From Sipunculus nudus (lineage: Eukaryota; Annelida; Sipuncula; Golfingiida; Sipunculidae): a stretch of DNA of 64,000 nucleotides. This document shows, in pieces, positions 1 through 9,800 of the stretch. The translations under genes were made by a program, and so were the position numbers. The notes under the pieces were generated by a model that saw only the letters and a program-made list of their open reading frames with translations, was not told the DNA's origin and did no database searches. Location: contig CM049306.1 of the NCBI GenBank assembly GCA_026874595.1, positions 36,286,019 through 36,350,018 on the forward strand. Reading direction: 5' to 3'. The first letter of the stretch is position 1. Every line of letters starts with the position of its first letter.

Positions 1-177
1 TGGACTGTCATCCATGAGTTCTTCCATCATGCTAGTAACCTTGGCCTCTGTTGGTTCCTTTTTGATGACAGTCAGGCCGCTGGTCTGTTGGTTTATGACA
101 TCAGCGATGAGCTCACTATTACTGGCAGCTAGACCAGGGTTGGAGATTCCCTGTGCTTTCATCATCATCTCAAGTTC
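1..177 (-). CDS. Mitf: Mitf exon 8 (partial): end of zipper and C-terminal region
   Basis: The last exon visible (residues 375-433), open to the left edge of the window, so the C-terminus is not seen. ELEMMMKAQGI (375-385) continues the zipper as vertebrate ELEMQARAHGL. VIKKEPTE (411-418) corresponds to IIKQEPVLE, where MITF Lys316 is SUMOylated within a psi-K-x-E motif; here Ile412-Lys413-Lys414-Glu415 preserves it. The exon continues TSMMEELMDDSP, which resembles the LEDILMDD block before the C-terminal serine-rich tail. The acceptor aattaacag|GAA lies at 178/177 with a weak pyrimidine tract. The frame is open over all 59 codons. Confidence 0.96.
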
Positions 178-288
178 CTGTTAATTTAAAATAAAATAAA
201 AATAAAAGTTAATAAATAATTTTTTTTTTAATTGGTACCATTTATTCTGCAGACTGACTTCAACAAATATGATGATATATGCTAACTA

Positions 289-472
289 CAGTGAAACCTT
301 GTTGTGTTGAAGTCGAAGGGACCCTCAGAAAACTTCGACACATCCAAGGTTCAACACAAGTGGGTTTTGTTTGATTACAATACAACTGAAATTGTCCAGA
401 ATATCGAGTCTGTAACTTCGACATAAACAGGGTATTAGACTTAAGCGAGTTCGACACAATGAGGTTTCACTG
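289..472. mobile_element. pogo/Tigger-like MITE with TA target duplication
   Basis: A 184-bp element begins CAGTGAAACCTTGTTGTG and ends in the near reverse complement CACAATGAGGTTTCACTG. It is flanked by TA at 287-288 and 473-474. The TIR sequence and the TA duplication are those of Tc1/mariner-superfamily pogo/Tigger elements. Internal sequences (CTTCGACAC, GTTCAACAC) are also partly inverted. It has no coding capacity; it lies in the zipper intron, 110 bases downstream of the exon 8 acceptor in minus-strand terms. Confidence 0.8.
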
Positions 473-639
473 TATTTAGGTAATATTCCTAAATGTAATT
501 TTATCTTTTTTATTAGACTATATTCGAAATATCTGGGTAGTGTTTCTACAGAAGTAAAATTAGAACCTACTAAACAATACATTTAAGTGAAACACTTTAG
601 AGTAACAAAGTGTGAACATCAATAAATCAAATCAGGGTA

Positions 640-780
640 AAAGGTAACCTAGTGTTTAAGACCTTGGATTTCAGAGCTGAAGGTCCCTGGTTCAAACCTG
701 CTGCAGCCTCAATTTCCAAATGGTAAAATCTTAATAGGAGCTCAAAGTTTTACTTAAATATTCTAAACCCATGTATATAA
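640..780 (+). mobile_element. tRNA-derived SINE fragment
   Basis: A tRNA-like head on the plus strand: an A-box-like TAACCTAGTGTTTAAGA near 644-660 and a good B box GGTTCAAACC at 689-698, spaced as in a Pol III promoter. The body merges into AT-rich DNA before the piggyBac-like MITE; the 3' end is uncertain. Confidence 0.6.
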
Positions 781-802
781 CACCTGAATCCAGAAGACTT
801 AA

Positions 803-1068
803 CCCTTTACTGTTTACATTTATTTTAGATTTCCGACAAATTCTGACACTATATATATTTACACTAACAGCCATATCTTTTCAAGCTTTTTTTGTATCTT
901 TATCCAATTTTCAACAGTTCCCACTAAGAGGGTTTGCTGAAGATTATTGAAAATCATTGAAACTTAGAAATAATATGCAATATTTTTGTCCTGGAAGAAT
1001 CTATACATATCATGGCATTCTAGTTGCCCATTCAGAGTGCTCTTTAGTGGCTTGTAAACAGTAAAGGG
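803..1068. mobile_element. piggyBac-like MITE with TTAA target sites
   Basis: A 266-bp element has perfect 15-bp terminal inverted repeats CCCTTTACTGTTTAC (803-817) and GTAAACAGTAAAGGG (1054-1068). It is flanked exactly by TTAA at 799-802 and 1069-1072. TTAA duplication with CCC...GGG termini is the signature of piggyBac transposons. There is no transposase ORF. The perfect ends suggest fairly recent movement. It sits about 100 bases from the GC splice donor of exon 7. Confidence 0.88.
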
Positions 1069-1170
1069 TTAATAATAAGATATTTTTATAATATGGATAC
1101 ATTTATCCTCACTCTATAGACAGTGCCACCAACAGACCATGGAGCTATTTTTTTTTTTTTAATCTAACTT

Positions 1171-1172
1171 GC
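1171..1172 (-). promoter_or_regulatory. Non-canonical GC splice donor of the zipper intron
   Basis: The intron between exons 7 and 8 begins gcaagt after CAG, and ends aacag. The only GT nearby (inside gcaagtt) would add bases and break the strictly conserved RIQ-ELEM junction. CAG|GCAAGT is the typical context of functional GC-AG introns. Confidence 0.88.
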
Positions 1173-1320
1173 CTGTATCCGCAGCAGCATTTTTCTATTG
1201 GTGTCCTCCAGCTGGCGCTGTCTGTCTTCCATGCTGCGTAATCGTCCCTGGTCTCTCTTTAACCTTCTTATGTAGTCTACTGAAGCTTTCAAGATGGTCC
1301 CTTTGTTCTGTCGCATGTCT
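1173..1320 (-). CDS. Mitf: Mitf exon 7: helix 2 and leucine zipper
   Basis: A 148-bp exon encoding residues 326-374. [20 protein letters not shown] (326-345) is the end of the loop and helix 2. It differs from vertebrate [20 protein letters not shown] at Trp to Gln329 and Lys to Arg344. The zipper then runs through [20 protein letters not shown] (355-374), matching [20 protein letters not shown]. The family's zipper register limits dimerisation to family members. The acceptor is gttttacag|AGAC (1321/1320). The donor is CAG|gcaagt at 1173/1172, a GC rather than GT donor with an otherwise ideal context. The next exon begins ELEM, exactly as in vertebrate RIQ|ELEM, so the junction is secure. Confidence 0.98.
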
Positions 1321-2134
1321 CTGTAAAACACACAGAAAATGATTTTGAATTTGTCCAAAATGCAAACATAAGCAATGCAAGAGTGTATGATATGCCACTG
1401 ATATGTCTAGTGACCTCTTACATAATTAAATATGCACAGATTCTGCAGACAACTGAACCCAGGGGAGTCGCTTAAATGGTTAAATATTCTAACAGAATTT
1501 CATCAAAACCCATTAAATTCCTAGCTATAGTGAGTTTCTGGAAAATCAGTCAAAACCTAGGTAAGTTATCACCACAACACGAGAATTTAGATCACAGACA
1601 GCTGGATGGACGCTGCCCATACCACAATAAGACCGGTCTTAGAATTGAAATCTGAACTGTAAACGGTTAAAAAACAGATTTCCATTTTAAGGAGACATTA
1701 AACAATAGTCTCTAAATACATATCTTCCATTCATCCAGAAGGTCAACATACCTTTGTAATGAACAACAGTCTTACTTTAAATGACTTATGTTGAACAAGA
1801 ACCGCTGAAGTACAAAAGGGCTGAACAGTTACACCTCACAATGAAATCAGGTAAGTTATATCTGTAATCTGTCTCGAAGAATGTCAAGAGATGCTACATA
1901 AGCCTAAAAATGCCTCTTCAACTTCATTTACTTGTTGCAGTCAGGATAATTGAAACTTCCGCAATCTGATAGAAATTTTTCAGTTCATAATCAAAAAGTA
2001 ACCAACTTTAATGTGACCAATTACAGTGTAACTGTAAAATCAGTTAAACTTCTTTAATATAAATTTTAATCGTACAATTAACGCATAAATCTGTAAACTA
2101 TACACGTTCAGAGCCATCACCTAGTAATACTTAC
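1321..2134 (-). other. Intron 6
   Basis: An 814-bp intron within the helix-loop-helix, with gtaagt donor and acag acceptor. I see no repeat or reading frame of note in it. Confidence 0.9.
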
Positions 2135-2210
2135 GGGTCTGTGGTGTTGGGCAGCAGAGTTCCCAATTCTTTTATTCTGTCATTGATGTTAAAGCGACGC
2201 CTTCTTTCAA
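2135..2210 (-). CDS. Mitf: Mitf exon 6: basic region and helix 1
   Basis: A 76-bp exon encoding residues 300-325 including both split codons. [20 protein letters not shown] (301-320) is the core basic region and first helix; the ERRRR stretch contacts the E-box. Conservation with vertebrates is essentially complete up to GTL. The loop NTTDP differs from KSNDP. The intron phase is 1 at the 5' side and 2 at the 3' side, and the length equals that of vertebrate MITF exon 7 as I recall it. The acceptor is attttcag|TTG (2211/2210); the donor ACCC|gtaagt (2135/2134). Confidence 0.98.
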
Positions 2211-3119
2211 CTGAAAATATGATACACATATTAGCATCAGTAATTATAACCATCAGTAAGTCCAACCAGACACATGGAAGGGGAGAACTACTAAGCTTTA
2301 GACATCATCACAAATACAGAAGACTAATATTTTCTGGTATATAAATCTGTTCACATGTGGTGCCACTGTATTAGCTGTACAAGTCAAGCTGCTGCACAAT
2401 GTCAGTGTGTGTGACCTTCAAGCTTTTTGCAACCTTGAGTTCTAGTGTCATAGAAAATAATGTCTTCAGCAGATCTCTTCATCATGGAAAATGTGTATCT
2501 ACTTGATTTATGAATTCAGCAAGTAGTATGGGTTGTGCATGCAAATCACAAACATTTGTTGTTTTTCTAATATGTGTGAATGGGGCTCTACCAAAGCGTA
2601 ACTCTATGACAGAGCATTGCTTTAACAGTTAAGAACTACAAGTGAAGTTGCTGCGCCCCACATTTAATGACCTTTAAATTCCAGAGTTTCTGTTTATTTA
2701 CTACAGATATGCAGAATTACTAAAACTCGAAGCACATCTGGGTGGGATACTAATGGCTGTACTATAATTTTGATTGCTAATCCCAAAGAAATAATGTTCA
2801 TTTTTGTATATAAATGTACACCATTTCTACAACATTTCACTCATATGTATTTAATATGCAGTTTTTTAAAGGTATAAGATGTGATGGGAATCAGTCAGAG
2901 ACAGAAACAAAATTTCATATTTTCAACATTGATTCATAATCTTAAGACTGTGATTCTTTAATTCCGATACATAATTATAATCTATGCTTTCATGTTTTAT
3001 TTTGATACATAATTATAATCAATACTTTTAAATTTCATTCTGATACATAATTATTATTTATACAATTTTGTTTTACTTTGATATATAATTATAACTGATG
3101 TATTTAATTTTTCACTTAC
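2211..3119 (-). other. Intron 5
   Basis: A 909-bp intron in the basic region, phase 1. It holds the 38-bp tandem array at its 5' end; the rest is unremarkable AT-rich DNA. Confidence 0.9.
2955..3109. repeat. 38-bp tandem repeat, four copies, beside a splice donor
   Basis: Four copies with a period of 38 bp; the motif GATACATAATTATAATC or a close variant starts at 2966, 3004, 3042 and 3080. The array ends within about ten bases of the exon 5 donor (3119), so the first bases of intron 5 are continuous with the repeat. Confidence 0.85.
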
Positions 3120-3312
3120 TCATGTTGTGATTGTCCTTCTTTTGTCTTTCTTTCGCCCACATGCGTGCTTCATCATCAGTCATGAAAGGTGGCGCCTCCT
3201 GTCTTACACGACCTCCATGATGACCGACTGTTGCTGGACACGATGACGGATTATTTCCCGGGCTTTGATTATTGTCATAGAGGTGATCGGGAATATTGTT
3301 ATTCTGTGGCAT
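3120..3312 (-). CDS. Mitf: Mitf exon 5: 14-3-3-type site and start of basic region
   Basis: The exon spans residues 236-299 plus one base of codon 300. SSCPA (258-262) matches the NSCPA/SSCPA of vertebrate family members. The serine before Cys (Ser259) is equivalent to TFEB Ser211, the mTORC1 site that recruits 14-3-3 and holds the factor in the cytosol. VRQE (271-274) lies where vertebrates have the IKRE SUMO site, so the acceptor lysine is replaced by Arg272. DDEARMWAKERQKKDNHNM (281-299) leads into the basic DNA-binding region and is nearly invariant in the family from AKERQKKDNHN on. The acceptor has a long T tract (ttttttgcag|ATG, 3313/3312); the donor ATGA|gtaagt is at 3120/3119. No exon 6a-like six-residue insert (ACIFPT in vertebrates) is seen. 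Confidence 0.97.
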
Positions 3313-3477
3313 CTGCAAAAAATTTTTTTTTTGTTCAATACATGGATATGGAGTGACTGCCTGAATTAAAACATAATGATCTGGTGTTTTGATATTCAAG
3401 ATGGACACCTAAAATCTAAATAAACAATTCATTTAAAATGGATTGTAAAAAATAGTAATTAAACTAACTGAGACTCT

Positions 3478-3645
3478 TAATGACTCAGATCGTGGTGTTC
3501 ATCAGTCTCTAGAGGTGAATGAAATCAGAGGACCTAGAGAAAACCACAGGCCTTGGATGGTTTACAACAACCCACTCTCACATAGCAATGCCACGGACCG
3601 AACCTGGGTCACTAGCGTACAGAGCTGATGATTTAACCTTCAAAT
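3478..3645 (-). mobile_element. tRNA-derived SINE in the exon 4-5 intron
   Basis: Read on the minus strand, the right end has a tRNA-like head: an A-box-like ATCATCAGCTCTGTACGCTA, then a B box GGTTCGGTCC near 3598-3607. A unique body follows that runs to about 3480. It fills almost half of the 373-bp intron between exons 4 and 5. The family was not identified. Confidence 0.5.
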
Positions 3646-3685
3646 GTCCAATGGAAAATAGGTGACTTATAAAAAGTGTACTTAC

Positions 3686-3790
3686 TGTGTGTGACATTTG
3701 TGCGAGAGATGGTTCTATGAAGGTTAGGTCGTTGTCCATGGTGGCGTCCACAGACTCCAGACTCATGATTTCTCCGAGGATGTCATCCAC
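3686..3790 (-). CDS. Mitf: Mitf exon 4: acidic transactivation segment
   Basis: The exon spans residues 201-235 (35 codons, phase 0 at both ends). VDDILGEIMSLES (201-213) is the family's conserved acidic activation helix (DDVIDEIISLES in vertebrates), known in MITF as the contact for p300/CBP. It is followed by DNDLTFIEPSLAQMSHT, matching the EEILGLMDPALQMANT region. The acceptor reads gaaacag|GTG at 3791/3790 and the donor ACA|gtaagt at 3686/3685, close to full consensus. A tRNA-derived SINE begins only about 40 bases downstream in the short 373-bp intron, and a 42-bp minisatellite lies about 90 bases upstream in the preceding intron. Confidence 0.97.
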
Positions 3791-6554
3791 CTGTTTCAAA
3801 AGAGACATGGCCATTTTAGCAACAATATCTCACACCCTTATATCCATGGAGTCACAGATCACACATGAACCTCTGGTAGTAGTGTTATGGCCGTAGTAAA
3901 GTCTCAGACAAGAAACCAGTTACCTTGGTAACAGTGCCATTGCAACTAAGTATCAGAGCAAAATACCTCAGCAACCAGATCATAGGAGAAAAGTCTTAGC
4001 CCAAGGTAACAGTTCTGTGGCAATGAAGTCCCAGCCAAAATACCCTGACAACAGTTCTGTAGCAATAGTGTCTCAGCCACAGTACCTTAGCAACAGTTCT
4101 GTAGCAATAGAGTCTCAGCCACACTACCTTGGCAACAGTGCTATAGCAATAAAATCTCAGCCACAATATCTTAGCAACAGTTCTGTAGCAACAAAGGTCT
4201 CCTGCACTTTAACATGGCAACTATGTTATTAGAATTTGAAATGAAGTCCATTTACAGTCACACAGTGTAGCAGGGATGCCTTACAGAACCACTTTTTGTT
4301 AAGATTGTGTTTACCCAATTTCCACTGTGAAACCTATTAGTAACACTTTCATGAAAAGAAAGTCCTGATAGGGAAAATATTTGAGCAAGCTATCTTTTCT
4401 GTGTATCAGACTTTCAAGTCCATATCACTTAAAAATGGTCATCCATTTCTTCCTGTTTGTGATTAATAATTCCTTATTTGGTGCAGATCTTTCAAGGCAG
4501 GTATATTTCACTGATTACGCATTCATGATGAAAACACACTCTGGTCAATCCGTGCAAATGAATTATCGTAAGTTTCAAGGAAAACGCAATTTCTTGACCA
4601 GTCCAAAGTTAGCAAAGATCATAGTCCAAGGCACAGCTTATCTATATCAACAACACACTAGTGCAATGAATGTATGCAGATGTGTATCTCTCTATAACCA
4701 GGGAGAGAACATCCAGATAACCCTGGTTTAAGTACTCCTCCGGTAACCGTGTTGTGAGAAAAGCAGTAAAGTAAATAAGACACATGTATATATATAAATA
4801 AAATGATATACCAGCAAGTATCATCTGCTAACAGTGCCAACCATGATGAAATATAGTAAAGTTAATGCCATGTGTGGCTCCATTCCATATGTGTCTACAT
4901 CTTGCTCCGCTAGTTGTTACTTTTCTGTACTAGGGGGACGGGATCCGATTTTGGTTGTACAGCTTGTACTGAGAGGTTTGGGTCACCCATGTGTGAGAAT
5001 GGTCCCGTTTGCTGGACAGTGGTACATGCGACCCCATGCTGGTCCTGTGTACTCTTAAACACAGTGGGCTTTGACAGACAGCAGTTGGTATTGTTAATAA
5101 TTTGTCCGCCTGTTGGTTGAAAATCATGTACATCTGTCGAGTATTATTATGGATGTGTACTGACCAGACCAAACTGGTGCTTCCCTGATCAGATCAAATG
5201 TAAGCTTCTCCATTAAACTGGGCAGTAGGTTTGAGTCTGTGAAACATTTTTTTATAAATTCAGAGTGATTTTTCCATATTAACTAGCTAGATTCTACATC
5301 ATAATATAAACACACACAGTTATACAAATAAAGAGGAATAAAATTATTACTACTACATAGTTTGTGCAACATGTAGTTGCATTGAACAAGTAAGATTGCC
5401 TCTTGTTTGTTTTTTATTGCAGAAAAAAAACAGATTAATTTTAATATATAAGCATGTTTTACTTTTACTTGCTTACAGTTCAAATAAGGTTTAATGAAAC
5501 TTTGACATTAACAGGTTATTCAATTTTGAAAAATTAGAGAAGCCAACTTTTTTTTAAATAAATATATACATACACATATTATGAACTTATAAATTAATGA
5601 AATCTATATTATTCATACTGTCAAAGTAAAATAATCATTCAGTATACACCATTTCTTACTGGCAGACTTAGTATAAGCATAAAAGTATGAGGTCCAATAT
5701 TGATATAAATGGGTTTTCCCATTACGCAGTGTTTCTAAAAATAATGTGTTTTTATGCAAATAACTTGAAACTGAGCCAAAGGCCACTGTTAATTTAATCT
5801 AAGTGGGCTGTACAAAACAAACAACCGACCCCAGGGTATTTGTCAGCTGTTTAGACAGCCCACCCGGACTTCAGGTTTATGCGTGTCAAATGTGGTTCAC
5901 CACTCCTTCAAAATTAATAGTTGGATTTTCTGTGCATACTGAAGTCCACAACTGTAAGTACGGTTGTACCTCAAGTGCTATCACAATACCACCCCATGGA
6001 GGGAGATCCTATCATGCAACATCAGAAATACAACTGTGTTTAAGTCAAAAGAAATCTGAAAACTTAATACACCGGTCACAACCCACTATAACAAGCCTTA
6101 TATATACAAGCTTATCACGCTTTCATTGTGATGCATTTGAAGACCAGTTTAGTTTCATCCTAAATATGACAGATGGCGCTACAGGTGTGTTCATCCATTG
6201 GATACACAGTTTAAGTTGGTGATCAATGACATTGCAATAACCCCTTAGAAAAATAAATTTGGAAATTCTCAGGATGGGTTTATGGGGAAATATGGAAAAT
6301 GCCTCCCTCAGGACACCGCATCATTCATGACAGTTTAGACCAAAACTATGCACATGCAAGGTGAGGCACAGAGGAGTAACATAACAAATATTGAGTGGTA
6401 CTACAGTCAATTATAATATAAATTAATTAAAAATTCATAATTATAATATTACAATTATAATATTATAATTATGTATTATCACTCTTCCATACTTAAAACA
6501 TCCTCATACCTAGATTTGCATGGCGTACAAGGAAATGTAGATAAATTAGTTTAC
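3791..6554 (-). other. Intron 3
   Basis: A 2764-bp intron with the 42-bp minisatellite near its 3' end. The segment 5803-6222 is open on the plus strand for 139 codons, but the peptide resembles nothing I know, lacks an ATG context worth noting and is probably chance. An AT-rich near-palindromic stretch of TATAATTATA type lies at 6410-6475. Confidence 0.85.
3881..4201. repeat. 42-bp minisatellite in intron 3
   Basis: Four clean units of 42 bp (each starting AGTTCTGTAGCAATA or a variant, from about 4009) with three or four more diverged units to the left. Because 42 is a multiple of three and no stop falls in the unit, the plus strand shows a repetitive open frame with a 14-residue period (NSSVAIxSQPxYLS-like). 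It is antisense to Mitf and inside an intron, so it is not called as a gene. Confidence 0.85.
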
Positions 6555-6803
6555 CTCTGACACACTGGTGGCAGCACTGCTCATCCCGGCTGAGAGTGGG
6601 CTGTCGGGGTCAGCAGGTGCGCTCCCGTAATGTGCTGGAAGGAGCGAGTTTGACGAAGATGTCGGAACACTGTGGCAGGTGGCTGCCGGAAGCGACTGGA
6701 TGTGGCCATCATGCTGGTGGCCAGTGTTCAAAAATTCTTTAATCTGTCTTTTCTGACTTTGCTGTACATGAAACTTTGTCGGATGCAACAAGCGTGTTGT
6801 AAC
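6555..6803 (-). CDS. Mitf: Mitf exon 3: HPTKFH block and proline-directed serine region
   Basis: The exon spans residues 118-200 (83 codons, phase 0 at both ends). It opens VTTRLLHPTKFHVQQSQKRQ (118-137), the counterpart of [20 protein letters not shown] in vertebrate MITF, followed by IKEFLNT where vertebrates have VKQYLST. A His/Gln/Ser-rich linker follows. SAPADPDSPLS (178-188) corresponds to SAPNSPMAM; Ser185 sits where MITF Ser73 and TFEB Ser142, the ERK/mTORC1 sites, are found, with two extra residues in the spacing. The acceptor is tttcag|GTT at 6804/6803 and the donor GAG|gtaaac at 6555/6554. The start of the exon is certain from homology; the second half is variable in the family and was placed from the open frame and the donor. 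Confidence 0.96.
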
Positions 6804-9800
6804 CTGAAATACACAGAATATTTAAAATAAAACATAATTCCAAATCAAGAAATTTGATAGTTTATTTTCAAATCCTTAAAAAAATGATAAATCTACATAT
6901 GTGAACATTAATCATAGGAAATTTCTCACATCTGAAAAATGTTTGTCTTTTTAGTTAATAAATGGAAAATTCTATTTTCTTGGAAAGGATGGGATAAGGG
7001 TACATTTCATTTTCTTGAAGAGTGCAAGACAGTAATTTTACATACACAGTTTACATACAGTGAATGAATACAGGTACATTTTATTCATTAAATGAGCAAA
7101 TGCCTGGGAAAATTTTATTTCCCTGAAGCATATATTATAGTGAAATTCAGGAAAAACTCAGTTACTTAGAGGTTTTCCTTTCACTGGTAGGGTGGAATAT
7201 AGGGTAATTTCTTTTTTGCATTTAGAAGAAATAAAAAAAATTTGGAGAATGACAAACAGAAACATACATTTTTGTATGGAGGGTGAAATTTAAGAAATTT
7301 ACATTCTTGTAAAGTGTGAGGATCAGGAAAATTTTATTTTCTGAGAGAGAAGTATAATTAGAACACATGATTTTAGAAGCGGTCAGTAATTTTCTGGCAA
7401 GTGTAGGATTTTCCTTAGGTGCTGCCCTCTAGTGCACAAGTGAGCAGATCAAATGTTCTACCCCATCACAACACCCATCTATCCATGAATGGTATGAGTA
7501 AACAAGGCAGGGCACCTGTTGTCCCAGCTCCCTGCCCCCCATCTGTAGAAACAAACAAGATCCTTGACGATGCAGCAAAGATGCCGTAAAACTCATCAAT
7601 TGACCAAGTACAAAAATGGCATTCACATAATGACAGCCCATACTTGGCTTCGACAGAAGCAAATACCATCAGCCCTGAAGACGAACACGCTGCCAAAGCA
7701 CTTGTTAAGAGAAGCGGCACAAGCCGAACCCATCTGTGACAACTGCTGCTACCCAGCACTGTCCTCTGGCCTGGCTTGACGCATTTTGACATCTGTGTCC
7801 TTTTAGTTGTGGCTGCGTGCCTTACCAATTATTATGTTTTAGACTCTCTGGCCGAACAATCAGCCCATGACACAGCAAGTCCTAAACAGTCATACAAATC
7901 ATTCTCACCTGCCTTGCAGATGTATGGCCAACCTGTGTCTTGTGTCACTTGTGTGCTAATGACAAATTTGTGCTAAAAACTGATTCAGCACACAGGTTGT
8001 TAAGTTTACCCCTCACCCTGCAGCATCCTATTTCTAACCTTTAACCTGATTTTGCATCTCTTCAATTCATTATTAACTAGGCTGTTAGAGTTAACTTAAA
8101 CAAACTGTAAAATTAAGACCTTCTAAACTGAGCTGAAAAAGTGTAAGATAATATGAATTTCTCTCCTTGAAAGATTCCTCAAACAAAACATAATAAAAAG
8201 TTAAAAACCTACCACCCTTATTAACAGGAGCACTGGTAATGGTAACATTTCAAAAATATTAACTCTGCAGTTCAGGACTATCAAAGAAATCTGATTATAT
8301 TTTATTCTGATTGAAATGTATAATAATAATTCTGGAAACTGGATGGAATATTTTTGTAGAAAAGTAAAAGTCTGCAACTGGCAAAATTTAAGATCAAACT
8401 TATCTATTTCTTGATCCCAGAATAAACTATTAAATATATCGTATTGTCTTGCTTGTGTAACCAACATCGCTATGAAGAAGCTCCTTGTAATTCAGGAATA
8501 ATCATTTTAATATTTATATATTAAATTTCTCTAATGAACAAGTACATTAAGAACCTAATAAGAACTTGCAGTACTTATATGAGAGATGCAGACAAAAGGG
8601 CTATAGGAAAGAAATTGTTTTTGCCAAAATGCCAAAAAAGCAGTTTTCACAGAAACTAGTCTAAGCTTGTGGTTTAGGAGAACGATTTATCTAACAGTAG
8701 TAGACTTGAATCTTTTGTCCATGAACACATCAAGCTGACAGAGAGAACAACACATCCAGGATGTGGGGGGTACACATCATCCACCGCTTATCCTTTTTTC
8801 AGACACAGCAGGTGGACGGCCATCACTCTTCCAGAAAGTTGGTCAACACATGGACCCAGGATACTAGTAATAGTACCCTAGTGGTTAATATATGCAAACA
8901 ATTAATCTTGGTCCTACGTCAGTCATATTTGTGCTTTGGGTCTGCGGTTTTCTGGTGGTTTCAGCCTGACATATCATATTTTATTTTTCTGACGTTTCTT
9001 AGAATTCTTCCAGTCAGCCTGATTGTGATGATAGTGAAACTTGTACTGTATAATAAGCTTTCCAGTGAATGATTTCAATAAATTCAGCAAAATATAAGGT
9101 GGCATTATTGATTTATCTTCCATGATGTTTAAACAAAATAAAATATTATGTATATATTTGTGCATTTTTTTGTTAAATCAGTAAATGAATCATAAGTAAT
9201 AACACTGCAAGTAATTCAGTACAATATACTTTACAGTTATTACTTCATCAGATAAATCAGAGAGCACTGTATGAGCACATGCCTCCACCTGATCACATCA
9301 AAACTCCTTCTTTCCCATTAAGTCCCACTTATCCACTGAATTTCACTTACTGAAGTATCTTTACACAATCAAGGCATGTTCAGAGAAAAAAAAATCATGC
9401 AATTATATCTTTTTCTATATCTACTGCTTTGGATTACCCAAGTCCTTTTTTTAAACAATATTTTTCTGTTAAACACCTCCATTTTAAATGCAGGCTTAAA
9501 AGTTATCTAGGTACTATGTAGATCTGCAGAATTCCAATTCATTTTTGAACATTATGACACTGCGGAAACATATGATTATCCTGCTGTCTAACCAGGCTCT
9601 GTGTACCCCACCTGCAGGTCCCCGATGAGTATGACCAAGGAACCCACAAAATTTATATTGGATATAACATTAATTTGATAAGTTTTGCAAAATTTGATAA
9701 GTTTACATATAAAGAGACAGGTATCTGAATTGTTTTTAATTTCATACCACATGCTTATTATCCAAAGTTTTTGCTCACAATAATTATAATTCAGTGAGAT

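Larger units (their letters stand above)
178..1172 (-). other. Intron 7 (GC-AG)
   Basis: A 995-bp intron that interrupts the leucine zipper between RIQ and ELEM. It is largely made of repeats: a pogo-like MITE, a SINE fragment and a piggyBac-like MITE. Nothing else is recognised apart from a T tract near 1147-1160. Confidence 0.9.

Noticed and set aside
5803-6222. 139-codon plus-strand open frame, the longest in the window
   Set aside because: The peptide has no recognisable domain, lies in an intron on the opposite strand and carries no splice or promoter signals; a frame this long is plausible by chance in 64 kb.
7430-7830. Overlapping open frames of 70-120 codons on both strands
   Set aside because: Frames on both strands over the same balanced-composition patch, none with known motifs; no donor/acceptor in phase with Mitf was found.
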